DNA from: Macrothele yani
Lineage: Eukaryota; Arthropoda; Arachnida; Araneae; Macrothelidae
Direction: 5' to 3'
NCBI GenBank assembly: GCA_039090855.1
Contig: CM077011.1
Span: 20,709,001 to 20,773,000, forward strand
Length of the DNA: 64,000 nucleotides
Below, one piece after another: positions 34,694 through 44,554 of this stretch (its first letter is position 1; the number at the start of each line of letters is the position of its first letter). The notes under the pieces are model-generated. The model had not been told where the DNA came from and ran no database searches. It worked only from the letters and a program-made list of their open reading frames with translations. The position numbers and the translations under genes are program-made.

Positions 34694-34870
34694 ATGACGA
34701 GAGGCAGAACATCAGATCTATTGAACCTTAACCTTCGTCTCGAGCGGAGTTGTGGACAATGTTGCAACAGGCATGGAAACCCTACCACCAGAAACCCTGT
34801 GGTACCTAGTAGAGTCGATGCCTCTGCGTGTACAGGCTGTTTGTTACTCGCACTAGAGAAAGACCAACAC
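34694..34870 (+). pseudogene. Tc1-like transposase C-terminus, displaced
   Basis: Frameshifted pieces read ELWTMLQQAW, then ETLWYLVESMPLRVQAVC. This is the C-terminal LVESMPRR block of the family and continues the transposase at 29580-30440. The right terminal repeat of the Tc1 element follows at about 34885-34911. Confidence 0.75.
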
Positions 34871-34914
34871 GTTATTAGGTAGGCATTTCTAATGTTTTGT
34901 CTACTGAGTGCAGA

Positions 34915-37655
34915 TTTCGGAATATACGAAGCAAAATTATCAGAGTAATGGCTTTTTTAATCTAGGAGGTAATGCTACGAGGGTGGTATTTCTCAAAATT
35001 TTAAATTGCATTAGTGGAGCAATTCTTTCTACTTCCCAGATACGGAGTTGGGAAAGGAATGCTTTGAACACAGGTAACATTGTTTTCAAAAACCAGTGAT
35101 CTTTTGGAGACAACACAGTCATAAAAACACGTTAATGCAGTAATACTATTGAGATACCAAACAATTAATAACGTATTAATAAAACGTTAGCATTTCAATC
35201 TCTTTTCCATATTACACATTCCTTGGAATATTTCGCATCCACGAATTTAATTCACCGCACAGAAGTAGTTTTCTTCATCATGAATAGAGCTTTACTGAAT
35301 CTTACGCAGAATGATTTATAATGGGCAAAGTTCTTGTCCTTCAAAGTTTTGAGATATCATTAACTAGCTTTAAAAAGTCTGCATAGGTTGGCGGGCACTT
35401 TTATTTTTTATTTTTGCCGAGACTTTGATTTCAGGCTGGGAAATCGGTCGTAGCTTTCCTGTTAATAATTTCATATGGACGAGGTCAACATCTGAGGATG
35501 CATGGCTGGTTCTTGTTATCGATTGCTTCCTTCGGCAGTGGGAACTGTTTTCTGCTGTTATCATTTCAATTTACTTTTTTATACATTTCTTTCATGTGAC
35601 TTACTCTTGAACGAGTCTTTGAAGGCAACGTCTGCTCGTTATTGGATAAGATTTCTTCATTGCCACTCATCAGGAAACCTTTATCTGCAGCACGTTTTCC
35701 AATTTCAGTATGCAAGTACATCGTTATTAGGGAGAGACACCGCAATATGAGATACGCAGAGAAAAAGAGCCAAAGGAGGGTTGGGACAGGGAAATGTAAA
35801 TTGTAAGGAGACACGAAAAACAAGACTAAAAAAAGTCTGGGAAAGGAGCTGTTGGCTATTTTACTAACAGGCGAGTGGAAATTCCTATTTATTTTTAACT
35901 AAGAGCAACCACAGCCGTTTCAAAATTACGAATCTATCTACTACGTCTCTCTTCCTGTCTATGTTCCCTTCTGTCTAATAATACATTTCTCTATTTATAT
36001 TTTTATCTATATATAGGATTTTTTAATGACCCGAAAGTTCTCTTTGGGAGCTACATATGCGTATTTCGAAAGCTCTTTCAAACACGGAAAGAAAATATTT
36101 CCAACTGCATACTGGAAGAGACCGGAACAGTCGCGTCCGACATCTTGATCAGAGAGCAGTTAAGAAAACAGTGTGAATACAAATATTTATCAGAGAGTGT
36201 TAATCTCAAATAAATAAAACATTTAATCTCATAACTACAGCTTCAAAAGTAATTAGTATTCCTGTGCCTACAGCTTCTGAGTTCGGAAAGGTAACAGTGG
36301 TCTTTCCACTACGAGTGTTCTATAAACCCGTATCTGGCATTGAGCCAAATACACCGCATGTTGTTTTCGTCATGAACAACGGCCTACCATTTATTTCACT
36401 TGAATGTCAAATATTTTAACACAAACAGTTAATAATGTACACTCACATCTCTACCTCATCACGCAATCTTTTTTTCTTCAGCTGCCGCAAAGTTCGAAGT
36501 GTCATCAATGATTTTTCTCACCCGCATCAGAGAATGATAACGTGACTAGTTCTCAGCTACACGACTCCAAAATGCTGTAACAGGTTTTTACGTAAACAGT
36601 AACAAACTCGGGCGAATGAATCTTTTACCACGTCAGACAAAAGACCGGTGGCTACCCAGCAAAGGTTTCTTGTCAACAGCTGCAAAGCTTGATCTCCAAT
36701 AAAATATTATTTAGACATACACCAGCAAAGCACTTAAAATGACTCTAAAGCCGACGCCTTCGTACTGACACTTTAAAACAAAATACCGAATCATCACTTT
36801 CGCAAAAATATATAATGTGCATTCAAGAATATTCGCAGACATGGGTGAAATGTCATCAGTAATGCCGTATTTGCTCCTTTTCAGTTCATCCGAATTGCGC
36901 GAGTCATTGAGGTGTACACTGTCCTTAACATACTTTACAGACAAAGATATTGTAGTGACAAATCTGGGAACTGTGGTGATAATAAAGCAGTCGTATTTAC
37001 GACCGGGGTTGAAATGGTAGTAAATGCGACCGGCTTAACGCAGAGGGATGGAGAAAAAAAGGAAGGGAGGTCAGGTGGAGTGGAGGGAGGGGAAGAGGAT
37101 GGAAAGAGAGCTGCTGACGATTAGATGTGCCGAAACGGGTAGTATTTGCGACCATCATGTGAACTACGGAAATGCGTTTTCTCTACACCGTATAAGAAGT
37201 TGTTTTGTACCAAAGTACGTACTTCAGTTTGAACGCGACAGAACTGCAGTGTTTCGAACGCGTGTCTGGGGACTCGCGGTGTCTCCCACATGCATTTTAG
37301 ATCTCCAGAAAACATTAAAATAATAATATGGATTTGATTAATTTGTCATTTTTAAGAATAGCTTATTTATGTTCTGACTTTATTACAACCACATAATAAC
37401 AATTGGTTAGAAAATGTAGAAAATATCATTCTCCAGAAAACTATCTTACCTTCATGTATTGCACTTCTAATTCCTATTAGATTATTTTTTACGTACCCGA
37501 AATTATTATTATTAAAAAATCTGCAGAAATACCTGATGTAAATTTTAGATCTTCATACGAACGCTCAGTATCGGACTGGCGATCCATAAATAGCCCTGGA
37601 AGCAGATGTTTTTCGGCTCTCTGTTTGCAAAAAATATCCAAGTGTCCCAAACCTA
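34915..37655. other. 2.7 kb stretch, nothing recognised
   Basis: This is the longest run here without an identified element. Open frames are short and motif-free, and I see no tandem array or terminal repeat. It may be unique sequence or unrecognised old repeats. Confidence 0.35.
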
Positions 37656-37657
37656 AA

Positions 37658-37787
37658 ATTAGCGGTATGCTGACATCACCATTATAATAGTCTTTATAAC
37701 AAAAGTCTGATAATTGCCAAAAATTAGTGATATGGTGACATCACCATTTCAACAGTCTTTTTAGCAAAAGTCTGATAATTGTTGTAA
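37658..37787 (+). repeat. 65 bp direct tandem duplication
   Basis: ATTAGCGGTATGCTGACATC at 37658 is repeated as ATTAGTGATATGGTGACATC at 37723, and both copies end AAAAGTCTGATAATTG. Confidence 0.85.
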
Positions 37788-37790
37788 TTA

Positions 37791-38042
37791 TTGTATTGTT
37801 TGTATTTACAAAATAAGGTTTTACCCATGTTTCTGGATTGCAGTTGAAGATACCCTTTGTAAAACTTGATATGTATATAAAGCACAAAATACTTCCTTTT
37901 CCTAAGCAATAGCCATAGTACTTTCTCTACGACAAACTGCCGGAGATTTTATTCCATTCGTGTGCGAATTTTATTGCGATAGCTGCATTTAGAATTAATG
38001 GCAAGTTTCTTTGCTTTGAGTGAGAAAGGAAAGCCAAATGTT
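37791..38042 (+). repeat. Dispersed repeat Z, copy 1
   Basis: About 250 bp that recurs in reverse orientation at 60818-61080 with only scattered differences; for example, CTGCCGGAGATTTTATTCCA here is inverted there. Neither copy contains a recognised protein motif. Confidence 0.85.
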
Positions 38043-38227
38043 CCCAAATTAATTTTTTTTTCCAAGACTGTGAAAAACGAAGTAATTATGAAAGCATCAA
38101 AACATCGATGACAAAATTTAAAATTTCTGTTACTGCAAGAATTTTAATGGTAATTCATATATAAAGTGAGAAAAACTAAAGAGCGAGAAAATTGTTCATT
38201 CAATTAATTCTTATAAACGTGATAAAG

Positions 38228-38685
38228 AGGCGAGGAGAGGTCCTAACAGTGCTCGGCCCTGAACACACTTACCATCTGACCTTTCAATACCAGTCACACT
38301 GATCGTTGGAAGACCCCAGGTGGTCAACACCTAATTTCCCCACCCTGACCTTGCCTCTCTCCTTTCATCCCCATTCTTTTTTGTCCCTGCCGGTCGCATA
38401 TGCAACCATTTCAACACCGGTCGCAAATGCGACGACACCATGCAGATTAGGGATAGGAGAAACAATCTGTATAGTCTCTCTCTCTCTCTCTCTCTCTCTC
38501 ACTCACACACACACACACACACACACACACCATCCCATTGCAGCAGACACTCCCGTCCCCCACTCCACGTTGCACACAAACTCGCTCCGGGTCGAATCTT
38601 TTTGTTGTCAACAAGCTCCAGATTGTTTTTAACATCTTAATTCCTACATTTAGTAAAAACACTGATAGGACCTCTCCTCGCCTCA
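38228..38685. repeat. Inverted-end segment with GAGGCGAGGAGAGG termini
   Basis: AGGCGAGGAGAGGTCCTAAC at the left is inverted at the right as TAGGACCTCTCCTCGCCT, about 24 bp per arm. The segment contains the (CT)n(CA)n tract and part of the sister copy of the composite insertion, so its ends may mark an element or a local inversion. Confidence 0.6.
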
Positions 38686-38935
38686 GTAATTATGCTCTGG
38701 GTTCTGTAATAGAAATAAGTAAAGCCAACAAAACAGTTAAACAAACCAGGCAATCGGGAAACACAACCTTTTTTCTTCCTTTACTATTACGATAAAAAGA
38801 ATGGGTCGACTTGTACCGGTTCGGCCCGGCGGTAAGTATCTGAGGTTAAGCCCGGCCAGTTGCTTTCTTCCCTAAACCCAAAAAAACCAGGCCGGCGAAT
38901 GTGTCAAGCAGGCCGAACCACATATTTTTTTAATT
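38435..38935 (+). repeat. Sister copy of the composite insertion's right part
   Basis: GCAGATTAGGGATAGGAGAA matches the 99 bp unit at 33205-34285, CCCACTCCAC...ACAAACTCGCTC matches 34290-34320, and TAATTATGCTCTGGGTTCTG through CAATCGGGAAACACAAC matches 34500-34590. Only one partial array unit is present; a (CT)n(CA)n tract follows it. The GC-rich subterminal CGGCCC blocks are also shared. Confidence 0.7.
38473..38531. repeat. Compound (CT)n(CA)n microsatellite
   Basis: A CT run is followed directly by a CA run, about 59 bp in all. Confidence 0.95.
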
Positions 38936-39208
38936 CCACTGTAACTGTTAAGTGCCCGAATTGCACAATTAGTGCTGCAACATTAAGCAAGTTATTGAGA
39001 TTTTAATGTGGCGGGCCAGCTTGAAATTAGTGCCCAATTCGCGCACTAATTCGGCACTAATTGCTCACGCAGAGAAATTCTGGAAATATTAATTTTTTTC
39101 CATATTTTCCATATATGTTCCATTTCAGCCACATTAGAATCTTAATAACTTGCTTAGTTTTGCAGCACTAATTGGGCACTAAATAATGACAGTGGAAATT
39201 AAAATTTG
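38930..39208. mobile_element. MITE-like element with 75-80 bp inverted ends
   Basis: The left arm (about 38932-39012) contains CCACTGTAACTGTTAAGTGC and GCAAGTTATTGAGATTTTAA. The right arm (about 39128-39207) carries the inverse, including GCACTAATTGGGCACTAAAT. TTAA stands just outside both ends, which is compatible with a TTAA target duplication. No coding sequence was found. Confidence 0.75.
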
Positions 39209-39209
39209 T

Positions 39210-39550
39210 CAGTACGTAGTTAAACTAGCGTGACACACTCCGATCCGTGCAGAGCTCAATGGGACGATATTGCAAAAATTACTCACAATTCTTGATGTTG
39301 GAGGAAATGATACTGCCGCTCATTTTACACTTTTATTGATTCACGGTATTCTCGTTAGGTGGCTGCAACGTATTTATTTATGTCATGACTATGTTCCAAA
39401 GTTTGATAGTGTGCTAATATAAAAAAACTATAAATAAATTCACTTATAAAATCCACGGAGTAACAGGTTTATTAGATGATTAGTTCGAAATTTTAACACC
39501 ACTAAAATCGGAGATTTCACAGCATACAAAGTCTGAACAAAAAGTTTCTA
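39210..39550. other. Spacer, nothing recognised
   Basis: No recognised feature. Confidence 0.35.
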
Positions 39551-39554
39551 GATG

Positions 39555-39665
39555 AGATTTATTAAAAGACACGTAGAAGAATAAGATTTAAAATTTAATC
39601 GCCTTCGAGGTAGGCCGCTTCCGAAGCCACCAACTTAGCCCAACGCTATTTACACTGCTGGAAAT
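39555..39665 (-). pseudogene. mariner C-terminal remnant
   Basis: The minus strand reads RWAKLVASEAAYLEGD, which fits the mariner C-terminal block (RW.K.VA..G.YFEGD). Nothing upstream of it was recognisable. It is distinct from the deleted mariner copies at 3245 and 25458, which end differently. Confidence 0.55.
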
Positions 39666-39850
39666 ATTTTTCTCTGAAGTGGTATTTGACATTGCTGCGG
39701 ATCTATCGATTGGGGGTGGGGGTTAAGGGGTGGTGGAAAAAGGTATGTGTCTCCCAATGTGAAGACTGGCCCTTTATCAAGTTGGGAACACATGGAGTAA
39801 TTAATATAAACATAAATCAAGTTGTTCTTTCCAGGTAACATGACCACAGA

Positions 39851-39945
39851 AATTTGATCGTCCTGGAGCGGGAATCGAAACCGCATCTCCTGATTTGCTC
39901 TCGAGTATGCTATCCATTAAAACCACCCAGGAAAATGAAATCCAA
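39851..39945 (-). mobile_element. tRNA-derived SINE head, diverged
   Basis: The minus strand has a diverged version of the tRNA-like sequence of the palindrome at 40709-41062: CTGGGTGGTT at the A-box side and GGTTTCGATTCCCGCTCCAG at the B-box side. It carries several mutations. The flanking TTTGATCGTC resembles the palindrome's TTCATCGTC. Confidence 0.7.
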
Positions 39946-40375
39946 GTTGTTCGGATTTCATTGTCGGTAAGTAACTAATTGTTTAAAAAAAAAACGCTCT
40001 AACATTTTCTTTTTGTAGTAGTACATGAACGTTATACATGTATGTTATTACGAGTGCTAACTTGTTTTTCTTTGGAACGAAAATCACAATAATAAATCAA
40101 AATAATAAAATATAAACAACTTTATAGCAAACATACTAACGGACCAATGGACTTCACCGGCAGTTCAGAGCATGGAAGTTGAGACCTTCTTGATCACATG
40201 ACAAAATCGTTTCAGGGCTTCTTCTTTCCAGTGGGCTTGCCAATTATCCAAAATTTTATGGAATTTGCCAATTATCCCAAATTTTATTATATGTAACCCA
40301 ATTTTTATTAATTATGATTCTTCCAGAAAATCATAAATTACATTAATTTAAAAACACGTTAATTAGAAACAAGTT
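39946..40375. other. AT-rich spacer, nothing recognised
   Basis: No recognised feature. Confidence 0.35.
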
Positions 40376-40377
40376 AG

Positions 40378-40515
40378 TAAAATGATGCAATGCATAGATT
40401 GCTATGATACCTTTTCCAACATACCAGAAATCGCGCGCAGACAAACCCTTCTCCTTACATTGACTACTGATTCGTTCAGTATACCTCCGGGACAACATAT
40501 TGTTACGCTTTCCCC
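40378..40515 (+). repeat. Dispersed repeat X, truncated copy
   Basis: AAAATGATGCAATGCATAGA, TTTTCCAACATACCAGAAAT and ATTCGTTCAGTATACCTCCG match the start of the copy at 32620. It stops after TTACGCTTTCC. Confidence 0.75.
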
Positions 40516-40519
40516 TTAT

Positions 40520-40705
40520 ACCAGGGTTGCGTCCCTGAGCAGGAATTTGTTACAAAACAGCAAGAATAAAGAAAAAAAAGGCAATTTGGATTTCGCTGAT
40601 AGGCCAGAAACTACCCAACACACACTCACAATAATGATCAGAAGGATTTAGCACGAACACAACATTTAATTACTATCATGAAAGAAATACGGGATTACGC
40701 CATAT
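40520..40705. other. Spacer, nothing recognised
   Basis: An open frame crosses into this stretch without motifs. Nothing else was seen. Confidence 0.3.
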
Positions 40706-40708
40706 AAT

Positions 40709-41062
40709 ACACATTTTGAAGATGACAATCCGATTTTTGGCGTAAATGTGACAAGGATGGTAAGTCAGATAATATCCGAAAACTTGAAAATTTTCATCGT
40801 CTTGGAGCGGGACTCGAACCCGCGTCTCCCAGATAGCGCCCGGGTATGCTAACCACTACACCACCCAGAACGACCAAGTTTCCGATCAATTACTTGGTCG
40901 TTCTGGGTGGTGTAGTGGTTAGCATACCCGGGCGCTATCTGGGAGACGCGGGTTCGAGTCCCGCTCCAAGACGATGAAAATTTTCAAGTTTTCGGATATT
41001 ATCTGACTTACCATCCTTGTCACATTTACACCAAAAATCGGATTGTCATCTTCAAAATGTGT
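40709..41062. repeat. 354 bp near-perfect palindrome with tRNA-like arms
   Basis: Arms 40709-40879 and 40892-41062 are 171 bp each and differ at one position by eye (C/T in TTTTTGGYGTAAATG). The loop is 12 bp. Each arm carries a tRNA-like sequence that reads away from the loop: TGGTGTAGTGGTTAGCATAC (A box) and GGGTTCGAGTCCCGCTC (B box). A tail about 90 bp long follows in each arm. It is most simply two copies of a tRNA-derived SINE head to head. Confidence 0.95.
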
Positions 41063-41064
41063 AT

Positions 41065-41370
41065 TTAATTACTCTGTTAACATCTTGGATAGGAATTAAA
41101 TAAAAGAAGAAATACCCTGCACCATTATTAGCTAGAGGCTCGTCATCACCCCTGACCAGATGAACATTCTGGAAAGGCGTTCGCCGCTCATGTGTCCGGC
41201 GTTAGTTCTTGGAGATCCATTCCCCGTAGTTCTTACAATGAGAGACAAAAATGTACTTACATGCCCTCAAGGTAATCCTTTGGCATTTTTGCGCCAATTT
41301 AGCGCTTTGGAGTCACACACACACACACACGCACAAGTAATCACTGGGGATGAAGCACTCTCTGGGTATC
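41065..41370. other. Spacer with short (CA)n
   Basis: A (CA)n of about 20 bp lies near 41315. Nothing else was recognised. Confidence 0.35.
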
Positions 41371-41374
41371 ACCG

Positions 41375-42061
41375 GTGTGGGCCAGTCTGTGTGATGGCCT
41401 AGGAATATTTTTCTCACCACGAGATAGCATCTATCATACCCAGATTTTCTTCTTCTCGCCGATTGCGAGGGGTAGGGGTGGTGGAGCATATAGGAGTGGT
41501 CCCCTCTGCACCCGTAAAGGCCACTGGTCTAAACAGCGTCTCTTCCTCGCTCTTCTTGACAACGTGTCTTTTACCTTGTCCTTGGACGGCAGTCGTTTCA
41601 CTTCTCAGTTTGTTTTTCCACAAGGCTGTGGAATAGTGCAGCTCGTTCCTGCTGCCCTAATTTGGCTGTCATCTTTTGGACTTGGCGTCCGCTATTCTCG
41701 TTCGTTCCTTCTGTTTTCTGCTGCACGGCGATCCGAGCAAAAATATCAGCGTCACCGCTCCAGCGGGTGTCTCCTGTCTCTCCCTGTTGCTAAGTACCTT
41801 TTCTTCTTGTCCCGAACTCAGCTTCGTCAAGCTCTCTCTGAACAACGGTGCAGAATGTCATCTGGTCTTTCTCAGATTGTTCGTCCCCCCATGCACAGTA
41901 AATTTTTGGACGGCCCCTCCACAAGCGCGCTGCTTTATATGGTCAGTAGAGCTTTGCTTCCCAAAGAGCGACGTTTCTACACGGGAATTCGGTTCACGCC
42001 GAGAAAGCCAAGACAAGGACATTTATTACCTTGTTTTTGCCACTTGCGAATTCTTTCCTGA
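41375..42061 (+). CDS. Unidentified 228-codon open frame
   Basis: The frame is GC-richer than its surroundings and rich in Ser, Arg, Leu and Phe. I recognise no domain. A second plus frame (41676-42224, 182 codons) overlaps most of it, so at most one is likely real. Downstream, 42313-42537 reads THWHTTQGVNSPDLLIGNTL and LLNLDHLHLEL. This recalls the end of a retrotransposon endonuclease (a TSTPDL... then SDHLP pattern), so the region may be a decayed LINE 5' part. Confidence 0.25.
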   Translation: MWASLCDGLGIFFSPRDSIYHTQIFFFSPIARGRGGGAYRSGPLCTRKGHWSKQRLFLALLDNVSFTLSLDGSRFTSQFVFPQGCGIVQLVPAALIWLSSFGLGVRYSRSFLLFSAARRSEQKYQRHRSSGCLLSLPVAKYLFFLSRTQLRQALSEQRCRMSSGLSQIVRPPMHSKFLDGPSTSALLYMVSRALLPKERRFYTGIRFTPRKPRQGHLLPCFCHLRILS

Positions 42062-42312
42062 GAAGCCCGTATGGGGAAATAAGGCATCCAAGCTCTTACT
42101 TGTCCTCTCAAAAATTGCTGTTTCTCTCAGCTCATTTTTGACCCCGTGTAACACTGCTCTCCCCTCCGAATATATTCGTCACGAATTTTCGGCCTATACA
42201 ATCCTACCCAATCTTAATTCCTAATCCGGCTTAAACTCTCCGAAATAGGGCGGAGCCCAGCCACTTCCCGAACTGGAAACTCAAATTACCGTATGGGAAC
42301 AGTACTGAATTC

Positions 42313-42537
42313 TTGCCAGAGCCCTACACTCATTGGCATACAACGCAGGGTGTAAACTCCCCTGACCTTCTCATTGGGAACACACTTAGGTCGCTGACCA
42401 AACTGCATACACGCAAGTCCCGGTTCATCATTCTACTTAATTTGGATCATCTACACCTGGAGCTCTTCGCGATAGTGGCGGAGCCTATCAATGAGAATAA
42501 CTCTGCTCGGTTTGTTCCGAAACTTGATTCGATATAA
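42313..42537 (+). pseudogene. Possible retrotransposon endonuclease fragment
   Basis: THWHTTQGVNSPDLLIGNTL followed by LLNLDHLHLEL resembles the spaced T.PDL and SDHLP blocks near the end of apurinic endonuclease-like domains of non-LTR elements. The catalytic SDH has become LDH. No RT follows; the next feature is repeat X. Confidence 0.3.
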
Positions 42538-42619
42538 AACATCATTGAGCTGTTTCTCTCAGCTGATTTTTGACCTCGCGTAACAATATTAAAGTTTTGT
42601 CGTAATAGAAGCTATTTTT

Positions 42620-43050
42620 ACGCTATCCAAATATAGGTTGAAGAAGCGTATATGTTCCAGCTTTGTCTGTCTGTCCGCACGATAACTAGCGTAAAAAAAA
42701 GGTTCTATTTTGATGAAATTTTATTATGTGGTAAGAGATAGCCTGGGGACGAATCCTATTCAAAATGGGCGAAATGGGGTCAAAGGTCAGAACATAGGAC
42801 CGGGATCCATACCATCGTCCTTATACGTCATAACTTACGTACAAATGCTGCGATTGCGACAAAACTGTATCATGTTGTTCCGAAGGTACACTAAACCGGT
42901 TCTGTTGAATATCATCGAAATGGGGTCAAAGGTCAGGGCACAGGAGCGAGATATATTCCACACCCATTTTCCTCATAACTTGAGTAATGATTTCTGGTAT
43001 GTTGGAAAGCGTATCAAAACAATGCATTGCATGATTTTACTAACTTGTTT
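42620..43050 (-). repeat. Dispersed repeat X, minus-strand copy
   Basis: Starts CGCTATCCAAATATAGGTTG then GAAGAAGCGTATATGTTCCA and CTTTGTCTGTCTGTCCG, and ends GGTATGTTGGAAAGCGTATC and AATGCATTGCATGATTTTAC. It is nearly full length, the inverse of 32620-33145. Confidence 0.75.
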
Positions 43051-43054
43051 AACA

Positions 43055-43695
43055 TAACTGCAATCCGGCAAGATACGTCTATAATTTTGTGAGTTAGATC
43101 CATAGAAACACACACACTTGAAAAATATAGAATTCTTACACTTTTTTTCAACAATCGCAAAAATAGTTTTATTTTAACATATCTGTGTGGTTTTGGACTT
43201 ATCGCAGGTCAGGTTAATGGAAGACTTAATTAACCAGGTCTCCGTCCTTGCTATGGACCCTATACCCGCATTTCGTGCTTTTCGTAAACCGACGTTGCAG
43301 CTACCACTACGCAATACCATCAACGCTGTCCCAAAACATTCCGTTTCTTCCGACGCCAACGTCACGACCGGACCTCTCTGAATTCAAGGTCAGGTCTCTT
43401 CTTGACCTCCAAAGACGTCCCTTCTTAAAAACTTTAGAAAATCTCCACTCCCACTTAATTGGAATTCGGAGTTAATCCTCACCTACTTTGAGCTACCTGT
43501 AAACACATTTATGTTTGTGTCATTCTCACTAACACATCCTACGAAACATTACCATGTCACGTGAAACAGGTAAAACACTTTACAATAACTCGTACTTAAA
43601 TACTGAGTTCAAAACACGTTTTATTATTCTGTTTTTAAAAAAATCTTAGAGAAATGACACTCCTTCCATGAACCAATATAAATAACCAAATCCAC
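43055..43695. other. Spacer, nothing recognised
   Basis: No recognised feature. Confidence 0.35.
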
Positions 43696-43699
43696 TGAG

Positions 43700-44060
43700 T
43701 AGTGGGTTTATTACTTGTGTAAGTGAAGGCTTAACACCAATATAATCGAGGATTTCGCAACATATAGCACCAGCACTACTACCGAAGGCTTGATAGCATA
43801 TAGAATTCTGCAGCGATTTTCCGGTTCGTTTACTTGCACGGTACTCACTAGTCTACTGTAATCCACCAGTTGATTTCGTTCATAGAATAGGGGATTTCTG
43901 GAAATGTATTTGCTCGTCACACCATTCGCAGTAAATTCTTGCTTCTTCTGCTGTTCGCGAAAAGCCTAGGCGGACGACCGTTTGTGGAATTCTCGAAATG
44001 GCATGCACGTCTCCAACTATTATGCGCCGTTTAAACTAGCTCAGATCATTCTGTTTTTTC
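43700..44060 (-). pseudogene. Tc1-like transposase N-terminal fragment
   Basis: The minus strand reads KKQNDLS, then FKRRIIVGD, then VVRLGFSRTAEARIYCEWCD. It corresponds to the N-terminus of the fragment at 26850-27089 (GLGFSRTTAAMVYCEWC). One stop and small indels interrupt it. No catalytic block was found. Confidence 0.65.
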
Positions 44061-44061
44061 A

Positions 44062-44550
44062 ATTCTGATCCTAACTCTAACGATAAATTTTGCTCGTAGA
44101 GATGGTCAGCTTGATTTATACTGCACACCGCACTTTCGCGTGTGACAAATATCTCTAATTTTGCTTTCCTTTTGAGTTTTGTGTTCTTATGTAAATGTGA
44201 TTTCTTCTCGTCAAATATTTTCTTATTTAACGCCACAAAATTCCTTCCAATGAATTTGATGTTGGCAATCCTGAGACCAGCTCAAAGGGCAAACTAATTA
44301 GGTGAAAACGCCTGAGATAAATGTTAAGTGCGAAATCTTTGATGAGAAGTATTCTGTTCACGATATTTAATGGAACAGTATGGATGTAGAAAGAGAAAAT
44401 AACAAATATGTAGATGTTGAATGATCGTCCTTTCCAATAACTTGCATTCGAAAATATTCCTGTCTCGCTAGTGTACACATTCAAAGAGTGACTAGTGTCG
44501 AATATTTTGCACAAAGTAGTTGACTAAAGTTGTAATGGCCAACAGCAAAG
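44062..44550. other. AT-rich spacer, nothing recognised
   Basis: No recognised feature. Confidence 0.35.
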
Positions 44551-44554
44551 TGAT

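Larger units (their letters stand above)
29443..34911 (+). mobile_element. Tc1-like transposon split by a 4.2 kb insertion
   Basis: The left end (about 29443) and the inverted right end (about 34911) share TCAGTAGACAAAACATTAGA, which defines the element. Its transposase N-terminus and middle lie at 29580-30440 and its C-terminus at 34694-34870. Without the insertion the element is about 1.25 kb, the normal Tc1 size. The insertion is the separate entry at 30466-34690. Confidence 0.8.

Noticed and set aside
40800..40985. Functional tRNA gene pair
   Set aside because: A and B boxes are good, but the sequence is embedded in longer shared SINE-like arms, a diverged relative lies at 39851, and I could not fold a convincing full cloverleaf by eye.
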